A stretch of 64,000 bases of DNA, taken from NCBI RefSeq assembly GCF_900142535.1, contig NZ_FRBE01000001.1, forward strand, positions 274,623-338,622. Reading direction: 5' to 3'. Position numbers and translations under genes: made by a program. Positions 21,478-29,742 of the stretch are shown here, one piece after another. Numbering within the stretch: position 1 is the stretch's first letter; every line of letters starts with the position of its first letter. The notes beneath the pieces are model-generated. The model was not told where the DNA came from. It worked only from the letters and a program-made list of their open reading frames with translations, and ran no database searches. This DNA is from Fibrobacter sp. UWEL. Lineage in GTDB: Bacteria; Fibrobacterota; Fibrobacteria; Fibrobacterales; Fibrobacteraceae.

Positions 21478-21485
21478 CAAATTTA
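21478..21485 (-). promoter_or_regulatory. -7 box TAAATTTG for trmFO (leaderless)
   Basis: An exact TAnnTTTG on the minus strand, 5 nt before the ATG. A TTG lies 21 nt upstream, inside the loop of the neighbouring terminator hairpin. Confidence 0.65.
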
Positions 21486-21492
21486 GAAAAAC

Positions 21493-21525
21493 AAAAAGGG
21501 TTCCTTCAATGAAGGAGCCCTTTTT
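21493..21525 (-). terminator. Terminator of nifU-AICARFT-hypothetical operon
   Basis: Near-perfect stem aaaaagggttcctt / aaggagcccttttt with a short loop. It is followed on the minus strand by gttttt. It overlaps the trmFO promoter region. Confidence 0.88.
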
Positions 21526-21544
21526 GCAAACTTTAGAAAAATGA

Positions 21545-22000
21545 TTAGTTCACAATCATCTTCTTATAGGTCTTTGCGTTTCCGATCCACAGCTTCACCA
21601 GAAGTTCTTCAAGAGAAGCGGAGGTGACGCAATCTGGATCAGCGTCTTGAATCTCATCGGAAATCATGTTGGCCTGGGTCAGGTTCAACATGCCGTAGTA
21701 AAGAGCTTCAATAAGCTGAGACAGAAATTCGGGAGAGACTCGTGCGATGCATTCCATATCGTTGAGGGGTGGCAGCTGGCTGTTGTCCGGCATGAACTGG
21801 TCCAGGTTATCCATGGTCCACATGTCGGCAGCCTTGCCCATATCGGGAGACAGGGCTACACCCTTCAGGCTGGAACGGTATTCCTTCCATTCCTTATCCG
21901 TGGTCTTGCCTGCCTTGCGAATCTTCTTCAGGAAGGAAAGTACTGTATGGTACAGTTCCTTTTCTTTCTGATTAGTTTCCTTCTGGGATGCTGGAATCAT
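21545..22000 (-). CDS. Hypothetical soluble protein
   Basis: 151 residues, probably cytoplasmic, helical and charged, with no signal peptide, membrane segment or Cys pair. I recognise no family. Features are a Lys-rich N-terminal helix, a central MDNLDQFMPDN, and an acidic DEIQDADPDC stretch. The ribosome-binding site aaaggaaaa precedes the ATG. It lies 16 bp downstream of the AICAR transformylase gene and upstream of a strong terminator, so it is the last gene of the nifU operon. Confidence 0.75.
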   Translation of the reverse strand: MIPASQKETNQKEKELYHTVLSFLKKIRKAGKTTDKEWKEYRSSLKGVALSPDMGKAADMWTMDNLDQFMPDNSQLPPLNDMECIARVSPEFLSQLIEALYYGMLNLTQANMISDEIQDADPDCVTSASLEELLVKLWIGNAKTYKKMIVN

Positions 22001-22016
22001 CTACGAGTTTTCCTTT

Positions 22017-23078
22017 TTAGTGACGGAAGTGACGCATGCCGGTGAAGACCATTGCCACGCCGAGCTTGTTGCAAGCTTCGATGGAAAGGTCGTCCTTCTT
22101 GGAACCACCCGGCTGCACGATGTACTGAACACCGGCTGCTGCTGCGGCTTCAACGTTATCCGGGAACGGGAAGAATGCGTCGGAACCCATAACGACTTCG
22201 CTGAACACCTTAGCTTCCAGAGCCTTGAGGCCAGCCTTGTCGATGCACTTGCCCTTTTCGTTGAAGAACTTTGCTGCAGCCTTCATGCGAGCAACGTTGT
22301 CACGAACGCGGGGCTGGCAGAGGCGGAGGTTGGAGTCAATGCGGTTGGGCTGGCCGGGGCCGAGACCCAGAACCTGGAAGTAACCACGAGCGTATTCGTA
22401 ACCCATGACGATTGCGTTGGACTTGGTGTGCTTGGTGACGATCCAAGTAAAGCGGGCGAGGGCTTCCTTGTTCTTTGCGAACTTCTTCTTGGTGACGCAT
22501 TCGAACTTTTCGTAAACGTCAACGTCGCGGTCCTGAACCAGCATACCGCCGATCACATGCTTGTAGACCTTCATCTTGGTGGCCTTCTTGATTTCGCCAA
22601 CTTCCAGGAGACGAATGTCCTTGGACTTGTTCTGGAGGAATTCAAGAGCATCCTTGTCGAATGCGGGAGCCAGAAGGATTTCAACAAACTTACCCTTCAG
22701 GAATTCAGCAGTCTTTAGGTCAACCTTCTTGGTCACTGCGATCACGGAACCGAAAGCGGACACCGGATCACCTTCCCATGCAGCTTCCATAGCAGTGCGA
22801 AGAGTCTTACCGGTAGCGAGGCCACAGGGGTTCATGTGCTTCACGATGACAACTGCATTTTCACCAGCGAATTCGCGAGCCATTTCCAGAGCTGCGTCAG
22901 CATCAACGATGTTGTTGTAGCTGAGTTCCTTACCATGGAGCTGCTTTGCAGTTGCAAGGCTTGCTTCATTGCAAGTGGGGTCGCGGTAGAAAACTGCGGC
23001 CTGGTGAGAGTTTTCACCGTAGCGCATGGGCTGCGGGTCAACGAACTTAAGCTTCAATTCTTTGGGTTCTTTAGCCAT
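22017..23078 (-). CDS. purH: AICAR transformylase, stand-alone C-terminal half of PurH
   Basis: 353 residues covering only the AICAR formyltransferase domain, which converts AICAR to FAICAR with 10-formyl-THF in purine synthesis. Catalytic KHMNPCG appears near residue 80, with PVSAFGSVIA and GSDAFFPFPDNVE further on. Bifunctional PurH is about 510-530 residues, with an N-terminal IMP cyclohydrolase (MGS-like) domain of about 200 residues; that domain is absent and there is no trace of it in the 39-bp spacer upstream. A good SD (aaaggaag) precedes the ATG, so this is a genuine gene, not a fragment. IMP cyclohydrolase must be encoded elsewhere. Confidence 0.9.
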   Translation of the reverse strand: MAKEPKELKLKFVDPQPMRYGENSHQAAVFYRDPTCNEASLATAKQLHGKELSYNNIVDADAALEMAREFAGENAVVIVKHMNPCGLATGKTLRTAMEAAWEGDPVSAFGSVIAVTKKVDLKTAEFLKGKFVEILLAPAFDKDALEFLQNKSKDIRLLEVGEIKKATKMKVYKHVIGGMLVQDRDVDVYEKFECVTKKKFAKNKEALARFTWIVTKHTKSNAIVMGYEYARGYFQVLGLGPGQPNRIDSNLRLCQPRVRDNVARMKAAAKFFNEKGKCIDKAGLKALEAKVFSEVVMGSDAFFPFPDNVEAAAAAGVQYIVQPGGSKKDDLSIEACNKLGVAMVFTGMRHFRH

Positions 23079-23117
23079 TTTATCTTCCTTTAGGTTGGTT
23101 TAAAATCTCTTGCGTGA

Positions 23118-23921
23118 TTAGGTTTCGCTGGGTTCGCCGCCGATGACCACTTCCTGGTTCATGTTATCCAAGGGGTCCTCGGGATCTACAATCAAGTTAT
23201 AATAAACATTGTTCTGGAGTTCATCCTCGATGTAGAACAACGTTCCGCCCATGGCACTGCCACAGCCGGCACAAGCTCCCTGGAAGCGGATCTTCAGGTG
23301 GTTGTCTTCGGTCAGGTCGAGAATTTCCAGGTCGCCGCCATCGCCCTGCAGTGTTCCTCGGACGGATTTGTGGAGCCATTCCTCGATCTTTTCAATCTTC
23401 TGAACTTTGGTCAGGGCGTTCCATTCGGTATCTGCTTCCGCACGGCCTTCTGCAGTTTGAGTGCGGTACTTGATACGTTCCATCTTCTCGCGGACGATGA
23501 TAGCGGTTGCCTTCTTCTCCGGATATTCTTCCAGGACTTTAGCAATCAGCTTGTTCATCTGACTAATTTCGGGAGCGTTTTCGGGAATGGCTCGTACTTC
23601 GGGAATGTCACGCAGTTCTTCTTCGATAGACTCTGCGGTAATCTTGCAGGCTTCGTCTATGGTCTCCATCTGGATCTTCTTGCAGAAGGTATCTGCTAGG
23701 GCGGTAAACACCGGGCCACCATAGGTAAAGAATCGTGTTTCCAGAATTTTGTCGCAGTCTGGGTCAATCATCAGGTAGACCTTCAGGCTTGCTTCCTTTA
23801 CATCCACCAGTGCCAGGCCCTTTTCGTCGGCCTCGATCTGGAAGATTGCCCCACGATACTTGGGGGACTTTGCAATATCTTGCACCTTTTGAGAAAGGGT
23901 GCTAGTCACTTCTTCATTCAT
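23118..23921 (-). CDS. NifU-like FeS scaffold protein
   Basis: 267 residues. The C-terminal domain (about 180-250) is a clear Nfu domain: GDGGDLEILDL then GACAGCGSAMGGTL with the cluster-binding CxxC. The N-terminal 120 residues resemble IscU (DPDCDKILETRFFTYGGPVF ... FCKK), but the GCGSA Cys of IscU is replaced by YGGPV, so this half is probably not a complete scaffold. A middle helical segment replaces the NifU ferredoxin-like domain. The -7 box TAATTTTG ends 7 nt before the ATG. First gene of an operon with AICAR transformylase. Confidence 0.8.
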   Translation of the reverse strand: MNEEVTSTLSQKVQDIAKSPKYRGAIFQIEADEKGLALVDVKEASLKVYLMIDPDCDKILETRFFTYGGPVFTALADTFCKKIQMETIDEACKITAESIEEELRDIPEVRAIPENAPEISQMNKLIAKVLEEYPEKKATAIIVREKMERIKYRTQTAEGRAEADTEWNALTKVQKIEKIEEWLHKSVRGTLQGDGGDLEILDLTEDNHLKIRFQGACAGCGSAMGGTLFYIEDELQNNVYYNLIVDPEDPLDNMNQEVVIGGEPSET

Positions 23922-23928
23922 ACGAAAG

Positions 23929-23936
23929 CAAAATTA
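23929..23936 (-). promoter_or_regulatory. -7 box TAATTTTG for nifU operon (leaderless)
   Basis: An exact TAnnTTTG on the minus strand; 7 nt separate it from the ATG at 23921. Confidence 0.6.
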
Positions 23937-23968
23937 GAAAAAAGCGAAATCCATTCTGTTTTCAACAT

Positions 23969-24003
23969 AAAAAAGACCCCGCTTTTAAGCGAGGTCTTTT
24001 TGC
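23969..24003 (-). terminator. Terminator after glgC
   Basis: Stem aaaaagacc-ccgc / gcg-aggtcttttt around a short tttaa loop, with A- and T-runs on both sides. It lies about 75 bp downstream of the glgC stop on the minus strand. Confidence 0.8.
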
Positions 24004-24011
24004 TACGGTTT

Positions 24012-24073
24012 CCCCTCGGCTACGCTCGGGGACCTTGCGACATGTTATGCTTGGCACTCTTCGAGTGCTGCCA
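24012..24073. repeat. REP-like palindromes downstream of glgC
   Basis: CCCCTCGGCTACGCTCGGGG (24012-24031) followed by accttg, then a gcactc-ttc-gagtgc hairpin (about 24054-24068). The first is nearly the same as the element inside the U32 gene at 49332. Confidence 0.6.
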
Positions 24074-24075
24074 CA

Positions 24076-25326
24076 TTAAGCCTTAATAATCGTATCCTTG
24101 GCCAGCACAACGATGCCGGATTCGGTTACGTGGAACAGCTTGCGGTCGCGTTCCAGGTCGTAGCCAATCTGGAAGCCTGCAGGAATATGCAAGCCCTTTT
24201 CGATGATTGCACGACGAACCTTGGCACCCGGGCCAATCGTTACGTTGGGGAAGAGGATAGATTCTTCTACCATGGCGTCCTTCTGGATGGTTACGCCCGG
24301 AGAGAGAATGCTCTTCACAACGGTACCGCCACCGATAATGCAGCCTGCAGAAACGATGGAGTCGATAGCTGCACCCTGATGGGATTCGTTATCGCCTGCG
24401 AAGAAACGTGCAGGAGGCTGGTTCCAGTTGTAAGTACGGATAGGCCAGTAGTTGTTGTACAGGTCAAACGGGGGATTTTCGGAGCAAAGGTCCATGTTTG
24501 CTTCGAAGAATGCATCCAGGGTACCTACGTCGCGCCAGTATCCCTTGGTGCTGGCCTGTTCGCCACGGACGATGTTGGTGTTGAAGTCATAGACGTACAC
24601 CGGATAGTCGTGGTAGAGGGCCGGAATAATATGCTTGCCGAAGTCGGTTGCGCCATTCTTGGCGCCGTTCATCAGTTCACGAACCAGGAACTTGCTGGTG
24701 AACAGGTAGTTGCCCATAGAAGCAAGGCACCAACCCGGACGACCCGGCATTTCCTTGGGGTTCTGGGGCTTTTCTTCAAAGCCGATCATACGGTTGTCCT
24801 GGTCCACTTCGATAATACCGAATTCGCTTGCTTCCTTGACGGGAACCGGAATTGCTGCGATGGTGAGCAATGCGGCGCGGGAGAGGTGGAAGTCGATCAT
24901 CTGGTTGATGTCCATCTTGTAGATGTGGTCACCACCGAAGATGGCCACCAGGTCCGGGCGTTCGTCGGTAATCAGGTTGATGTTCTGGAAAATTGCGTCG
25001 GCGGTACCCTTGTACCAATCATCGCCAGTGCGCATCTGTGCAGGAACCAGATCCACGTACTGGTCCAAACTTGCGTTCAGATTCCAGGCGGCGGAAATGT
25101 GCTTGTTCAGGGAGTCGGACTTGAACTGAGTCAATACCTTGATCTTGAAGATGCCAGAGTTGATGAAGTTGTTCAGGACGAAGTCGATGATGCGGTAGGT
25201 GCCACCGAAATGGACTGCCGGTTTTGCACGGTCACGGGTGAGGGGCTGCAGACGGCTGCCCTGGCCACCGGCCATGATCATGCAGAGAATGTTCTTCTGG
25301 TGTTCACGAGAGTAGGACCAGCTCAT
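24076..25326 (-). CDS. glgC: Glucose-1-phosphate adenylyltransferase
   Basis: A 416-residue ADP-glucose pyrophosphorylase, the committing step of glycogen synthesis. Motifs: MIMAGGQGSRLQPLTRDRAK (nucleotide binding), VHFGGTYRIIDFVLNN, WYKGTADAIFQN, FGGDHIYKMD, and FGIIEVDQDNRMIGFEEKP (glucose-1-P site). The C-terminal left-handed beta-helix is present. The start is supported by gagg 9 nt upstream. It is divergent from pckG across a 311-bp spacer. GH94-derived glucose-1-phosphate would be its direct substrate. Confidence 0.95.
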   Translation of the reverse strand: MSWSYSREHQKNILCMIMAGGQGSRLQPLTRDRAKPAVHFGGTYRIIDFVLNNFINSGIFKIKVLTQFKSDSLNKHISAAWNLNASLDQYVDLVPAQMRTGDDWYKGTADAIFQNINLITDERPDLVAIFGGDHIYKMDINQMIDFHLSRAALLTIAAIPVPVKEASEFGIIEVDQDNRMIGFEEKPQNPKEMPGRPGWCLASMGNYLFTSKFLVRELMNGAKNGATDFGKHIIPALYHDYPVYVYDFNTNIVRGEQASTKGYWRDVGTLDAFFEANMDLCSENPPFDLYNNYWPIRTYNWNQPPARFFAGDNESHQGAAIDSIVSAGCIIGGGTVVKSILSPGVTIQKDAMVEESILFPNVTIGPGAKVRRAIIEKGLHIPAGFQIGYDLERDRKLFHVTESGIVVLAKDTIIKA

Positions 25327-25637
25327 ATTTCCTCTATCTTAAAAAGTAAACAAATAAATTACACGGGATAATCTATCAAATTTTTAAGAAAAATGTTAAA
25401 AAAGCGCAAATTTTCCCGAAAAATATTTAGAGAATCTCAACGAGATTGGGCAGGGGAGTCCGCCATGGGCGGTTTGATGTTCCGCCCCTCGTTCGTTCAG
25501 TGTGATTTTGATCGTTTTTTCAAACTCAGGATTGTTTATTCGCTTCAAATTTTTATACATTTCAGTCGTTCGAAAATTCTCGAAAGGGTGGACTGCGTCA
25601 TGCGGTCGCCTTAACATTAACCAAATAGGAGCTCATA
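25327..25637. promoter_or_regulatory. Divergent glgC-pckG spacer
   Basis: No gene. It contains aatctcaacgagatt (25433-25447) and ccgccatgggcgg (25461-25473) palindromes. A -7-like TACATTTC lies at about 25556-25563, with TTG about 20 nt upstream, as the likely pckG promoter. aggag directly precedes the pckG ATG. Confidence 0.35.
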
Positions 25638-27500
25638 ATGTCTCTTACTCTGAACGACATCAAGCACCCGAAGATCAAGGCTTGGGTTGAAGAAGTCATC
25701 GAAATGTGCGAACCGGACAACGTTGTTGTTACCGACGGTTCTATCGAAGAATACAACACCCTCATGCAGAAGTGTGTCGACGCTGGTCTCGCTACCAAGC
25801 TCGCTAAGAAGGAAAACTGCTACCTGTTCCGTTCTCTTCCGTCTGACGTGGCTCGTGTTGAATCCCGTACCTTCATCTCTTCCATCGACGAAGAAGATGC
25901 AGGTCCGACCAACCACTGGATCAACCCCACCGAACTGAAGAAGACTATGCGTGACCTGTACAAGGGTTGTATGCACGGCCGTACCATGTACGTGATTCCG
26001 TTCTGCATGGGCCCCCTTGGTTCCGACATCTCCAAGAACGGTATCGAAATCACTGATTCCGAATACGTCGTTCTCAACATGGACATCATGACTCGCGCCG
26101 GCAAGAAGGTTCTCGATATCTTCAATGCAGACCCGAACGCTGCATTCGTTCCCTGCCTCCACTCTGTTGGTAAGCCGCTGAACAACGGTGAAACCGATGG
26201 CGGCATCTGGCCCTGCGCTGACGTTGAACACAAGTACATCTCCCAGTTCCCCGACCAGAAGCTCATTTGGTCCTACGGTTCTGGCTACGGTGGAAACGCT
26301 CTGCTCGGCAAGAAGTGCTTCGCTCTCCGTATCGCTACCGTTCTCGCTCGCGACGAAGGCTGGCTGGCTGAACACATGCTTATCCTGAAGCTCACCAACC
26401 CCAAGGGCGAAGTCAAGTATGTTACTGGCGCATTCCCCTCTGCTTGCGGTAAGACCAACCTCGCTATGCTCATCCCGACTATCCCGGGCTGGAAGGTCGA
26501 AACCATCGGTGACGATATCGCATGGATGAAGTTTGGTAAGGACGGTCGTCTTTATGCAATCAACCCTGAAGCAGGCTTCTTCGGCGTTGCTCCGGGTACT
26601 TCTGCAGAATCCAACAAGAATGCTTTGATCTCTGCTGAAAAGAACACCATTTACACCAACTGCGCTCTCACTGAAGATGGCGACGTATGGTGGGAAGGCA
26701 TCGGCTTCCCGGCTACCGGTAAGCTGGTTGACTGGAAGGGCAACACCCGTGACGCTCTCCCCAAGGACAAGGCTCCTAAGGGCGAAGAAATGGCTCACCC
26801 CAATGCTCGCTTCACCGCTCCTGCAAACCAGTGCCCCTGCATTGCAGCTGAATGGGAAGATCCTGCAGGCGTTCCTATCTCCGCAATCCTCTTCGGTGGT
26901 CGCCGTCCGTCCACCATTCCTCTGGTTCACCAGTCCCTGAGCTGGAACCACGGCGTGTTCCTCGGCTCCATCGTTGGTTCCGAAATCACCGCTGCTTCCA
27001 CCATTAACGCTGCTGAAGTCGGTAAGATCCGTCGCGACCCGTTCGCAATCCTCCCGTTCTGCGGCTACAACATGGGTGACTACTTCAAGCACTGGATCGA
27101 AATCGGCAAGAAGTCTACCGAAGACAAACTCCCCAAGATCTTCTACGTCAACTGGTTCCGTAAGGACGCTGACAATGCAGAACTTCCGGGTGGCTTCATG
27201 TGGCCGGGTTACGGCGACAACAGCCGCGTCCTCGCTTGGATCTTCGACCGTTGCAACGGTGCAGACAACGCTAAGGAAACCCCGATTGGCTTCATGCCGG
27301 CAGACGGCGCCCTCAACACTGAAGGCCTCGCTGAATGCTACAAGAAGACTCTCCCCGCAATCACTTCCGTTGATGTTGAAGGCTGGAAGAAGGAACTTGC
27401 TGACGTTAAGGAAAATCACTATCCGAAGTTCGGCAAGCACCTCCCGAAGGAACTGTCCGACATCATCGACATGATCCAGGATCGTCTCAATAAGGCATAA
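25638..27500 (+). CDS. pckG: GTP-dependent phosphoenolpyruvate carboxykinase
   Basis: A 620-residue GTP-type PEPCK. It has the kinase-1a motif [12 protein letters not shown], the metal-site [14 protein letters not shown], and guanine-binding elements near [11 protein letters not shown] and [20 protein letters not shown]. In succinate-forming fermenters it fixes CO2 onto PEP and gains GTP. Strong C-ending codon bias suggests high expression. SD aggag. It has its own terminator. Confidence 0.96.
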   Translation: MSLTLNDIKHPKIKAWVEEVIEMCEPDNVVVTDGSIEEYNTLMQKCVDAGLATKLAKKENCYLFRSLPSDVARVESRTFISSIDEEDAGPTNHWINPTELKKTMRDLYKGCMHGRTMYVIPFCMGPLGSDISKNGIEITDSEYVVLNMDIMTRAGKKVLDIFNADPNAAFVPCLHSVGKPLNNGETDGGIWPCADVEHKYISQFPDQKLIWSYGSGYGGNALLGKKCFALRIATVLARDEGWLAEHMLILKLTNPKGEVKYVTGAFPSACGKTNLAMLIPTIPGWKVETIGDDIAWMKFGKDGRLYAINPEAGFFGVAPGTSAESNKNALISAEKNTIYTNCALTEDGDVWWEGIGFPATGKLVDWKGNTRDALPKDKAPKGEEMAHPNARFTAPANQCPCIAAEWEDPAGVPISAILFGGRRPSTIPLVHQSLSWNHGVFLGSIVGSEITAASTINAAEVGKIRRDPFAILPFCGYNMGDYFKHWIEIGKKSTEDKLPKIFYVNWFRKDADNAELPGGFMWPGYGDNSRVLAWIFDRCNGADNAKETPIGFMPADGALNTEGLAECYKKTLPAITSVDVEGWKKELADVKENHYPKFGKHLPKELSDIIDMIQDRLNKA

Positions 27501-27523
27501 TTTCCAATTTGGAAATAACCTTT

Positions 27524-27562
27524 AAAGGAACCTCTGCGGACCTCCGCAGGGGTTTCTTTTTT
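27524..27562 (+). terminator. Terminator after pckG
   Basis: Stem ggaacctctgcgg / ccgcaggggtttc with loop acct and a T6 tail. Confidence 0.88.
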
Positions 27563-27664
27563 ATCTTGAAAACGCTTGCCGAAATTTCTAAATATGGCCA
27601 CGAATTCAATGAGCAGCCTTTGTTAGGCGTAAAGCTCCTGTTGAATTAAAAAGGTGTATACATC

Positions 27665-28840
27665 GTGAGTTCCAAAACAAAATTCACGTTCTTGATGTTC
27701 CTTCTGGGAATGCTTTCTGCCTTCGGGCCCTTCGTTACAGATCTCTACTTGCCGGCGTTGCCCAACTTGGCGGATTACTTCAAGGCAACTCCCTCGGCTT
27801 CGCAGTTGAGCCTTACCATGAGCATGCTGGGCCTGAGTATTGGCCAGCTGTTTATTGGCCCGCTGAGTGACAAGTACGGACGTAAGCGTCTGCTGGTGAT
27901 TTGTCTTGTGCTGTTTGTGGTGGGTACCTGCGCCTGTATTTATGCTCCGGACATCGCCATCTTTAATATCTGCCGTTTGCTGCAAGGTCTTGCGGCTTCT
28001 GGCGGTATCGTGATTGCAAGATCCGTCTCTGCGGACTCTTACCGCGGGCCAGTCCTCACGAAGTTCCTGGCCATGGTCAGCGCCGTGAATGGGGTAGCCC
28101 CGATCGTAGCTCCGGTGTTGGGCGGCTTCCTGCTGAACTTTATGAGCTGGAAGGGAACTTTTGCTGTTCTCCTGATTTACGGTTTTGTGCTGCTGTTCAT
28201 GGCCGGAAAATTCCAGGAAAGTCTTGCTCCCCACCGTCGCAGTCAGAAGTCCATTCTGGCTAGCTTCACGTTGTATGGCGAAGTTTTCCGTAATGGTGAA
28301 TTCGTCCGTTACTTCCTGGTATGCTCCGCTTCCATGATAGTGCTGTTTGGCTATATCGCTGCATCGCCCTTCATTTTTCAGAAACTTTATGGACTGAGCC
28401 CCATCGGTTTTAGTCTTTGCTTTGCCTTGATTGCTGTCTGCACCGCTATTGGATGCGCCACTTCTGGCAAGATCCGCAGTGACCGTACGGCCATCAAAAT
28501 CGCTGGCTTTGGTGTTTTTGCGGCGTCCCTTGCCGTGGCTGCCTGTTTGCTGACTCACGCTCCGCTGCCCTTGCTTCAGGCGTCCTTTATGGTAACCACA
28601 TTCATGTTTGGTCTGATGCAGCCTCCTGCATCTGCCCTAGCCTTGAATGCGGAACGCAAGAATGCAGGAACCGCTTCTGCAGCCATGGGGGCAGCAGGTT
28701 TCCTTATGGGCGGCATTGCTAGCCCCATTGTGGGCATGGGCGGTATTGCAGTCAGCGCCTCCGCCATGCTGGTGACCGGTGGGTTCCTGACCATGATTTT
28801 CATGATCATCGCCAAGTCCAAAATGCCCAAAAAGCAATAA
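27665..28840 (+). CDS. MFS multidrug exporter, Bcr/CflA family
   Basis: A 391-residue 12-helix transporter. The N-terminal TDLYLPALPNLADYF and the loop-2/3 motif GPLSDKYGRKRLL are typical of the Bcr/CflA group of drug exporters; GGFLLNFMSWKGTF matches the helix 5-6 region. Start is a GTG preceded by aaggtg. It stands between a terminator and the PadR regulator gene, 144 bp upstream of it on the same strand. PadR proteins often control exporters, but here there is no shared promoter, so a link is only suggestive. Confidence 0.88.
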   Translation: MSSKTKFTFLMFLLGMLSAFGPFVTDLYLPALPNLADYFKATPSASQLSLTMSMLGLSIGQLFIGPLSDKYGRKRLLVICLVLFVVGTCACIYAPDIAIFNICRLLQGLAASGGIVIARSVSADSYRGPVLTKFLAMVSAVNGVAPIVAPVLGGFLLNFMSWKGTFAVLLIYGFVLLFMAGKFQESLAPHRRSQKSILASFTLYGEVFRNGEFVRYFLVCSASMIVLFGYIAASPFIFQKLYGLSPIGFSLCFALIAVCTAIGCATSGKIRSDRTAIKIAGFGVFAASLAVAACLLTHAPLPLLQASFMVTTFMFGLMQPPASALALNAERKNAGTASAAMGAAGFLMGGIASPIVGMGGIAVSASAMLVTGGFLTMIFMIIAKSKMPKKQ

Positions 28841-28896
28841 TTGGAAAAAAAGTGGAAAAAAAATGAAGATTTTTTACCACTTTGTAAAATTTTAGG

Positions 28897-28914
28897 TATA
28901 TTCCAAGTTGGAAT
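28897..28914 (+). promoter_or_regulatory. PadR promoter box overlapped by perfect palindrome
   Basis: TATATTCC (28897-28904) overlaps ATTCCAAGTTGGAAT (28900-28914), a 7+7 perfect dyad with a 1-nt centre. A second dyad, ttttac-cacttt-gtaaaa, lies just upstream. A likely autoregulatory operator; inference. Confidence 0.45.
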
Positions 28915-28984
28915 AATGCTAAATTTTATTATCACAGAACGATAATTTCCCGAATTTGGCATAAAAAAGAAGAGGAATGGGCAA

Positions 28985-29626
28985 ATGAATCGATACGACT
29001 TGGTACTGTTGGGTCTTATTCTCGAACACGAACGCAGCGGTTATGACATTATCACCGAAGTGCGCGAACGCGAACTGGACCGTTGGGCTAACCTGAGCAC
29101 TTCTACCGTCTACAATCGATTGACCACTCTTGAAAAGAACGCTTGCATTGTGGGCCGTACCGAACGTGATGGCAACCGCCCGGAACGTGTGGTTTTCAAC
29201 ATTACCGAAAAGGGTAGGGATGTGCTGAAGAAGGAAGTCCTGAAGCACTTGACCGGCTTCAATGACGATCCCCGTACCTTGGGTTTTGCATTCCTGTTTG
29301 GCGCAGACAATAAGGAACTGATCCGCACCCTGGAAGCTCACGAACGCCGCCTGGTTGCCGAAATCGAAAATCTTGAAAAGATGATCGCGGAAGAACCGAA
29401 GCCCACCCTTTATCCGGAAGGCCCGTTCCTGAACTGCATGTCCCGCGACCACATTCTGGTTGAATTGAAGTATGTTCGCGCTGCTATCGGCATTCTGCGT
29501 GACCCTGTCCGCAACAAGAAGCTGGATGGCTACTTCTACATTAACTTCGGTAATCGTCCTTTCGAAAACTTCAATAAGGAAGAAGGCTCTGCAGAAGCTG
29601 CTTCCGTAGAAGCTCCCGAAAAATAA
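28985..29626 (+). CDS. PadR-family transcriptional regulator
   Basis: 213 residues. The N-terminal winged helix (LVLLGLILEHERSGYDI, then STSTVYNRLTTLEKNACI and RVVFNITEKGRDVLKKE) is the PadR fold. The C-terminal half is the helical PadR dimerisation domain, with an acidic tail after residue 195. The ligand is unknown. A perfect 15-bp palindrome overlaps its own promoter box, which suggests autorepression. Candidate targets are its neighbours: the MFS exporter upstream and the GH94 gene downstream. Confidence 0.88.
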   Translation: MNRYDLVLLGLILEHERSGYDIITEVRERELDRWANLSTSTVYNRLTTLEKNACIVGRTERDGNRPERVVFNITEKGRDVLKKEVLKHLTGFNDDPRTLGFAFLFGADNKELIRTLEAHERRLVAEIENLEKMIAEEPKPTLYPEGPFLNCMSRDHILVELKYVRAAIGILRDPVRNKKLDGYFYINFGNRPFENFNKEEGSAEAASVEAPEK

Positions 29627-29673
29627 TTCTAAATTTTACAACAAGAAAAGACGTATGTAGGTGATGTTGTATT

Positions 29674-29713
29674 CCTGCGAAAGCTCATACCTCAAACCTC
29701 GTACCTCGAACCT
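29674..29713. repeat. Degenerate heptamer array
   Basis: gctcata cctcaaa cctcgta cctcgaa ccttttt, in 7-nt register, directly upstream of the GH94 gene. Confidence 0.45.
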
Positions 29714-29742
29714 TTTTTAACAACCCCTCTAACGGAGATAAA

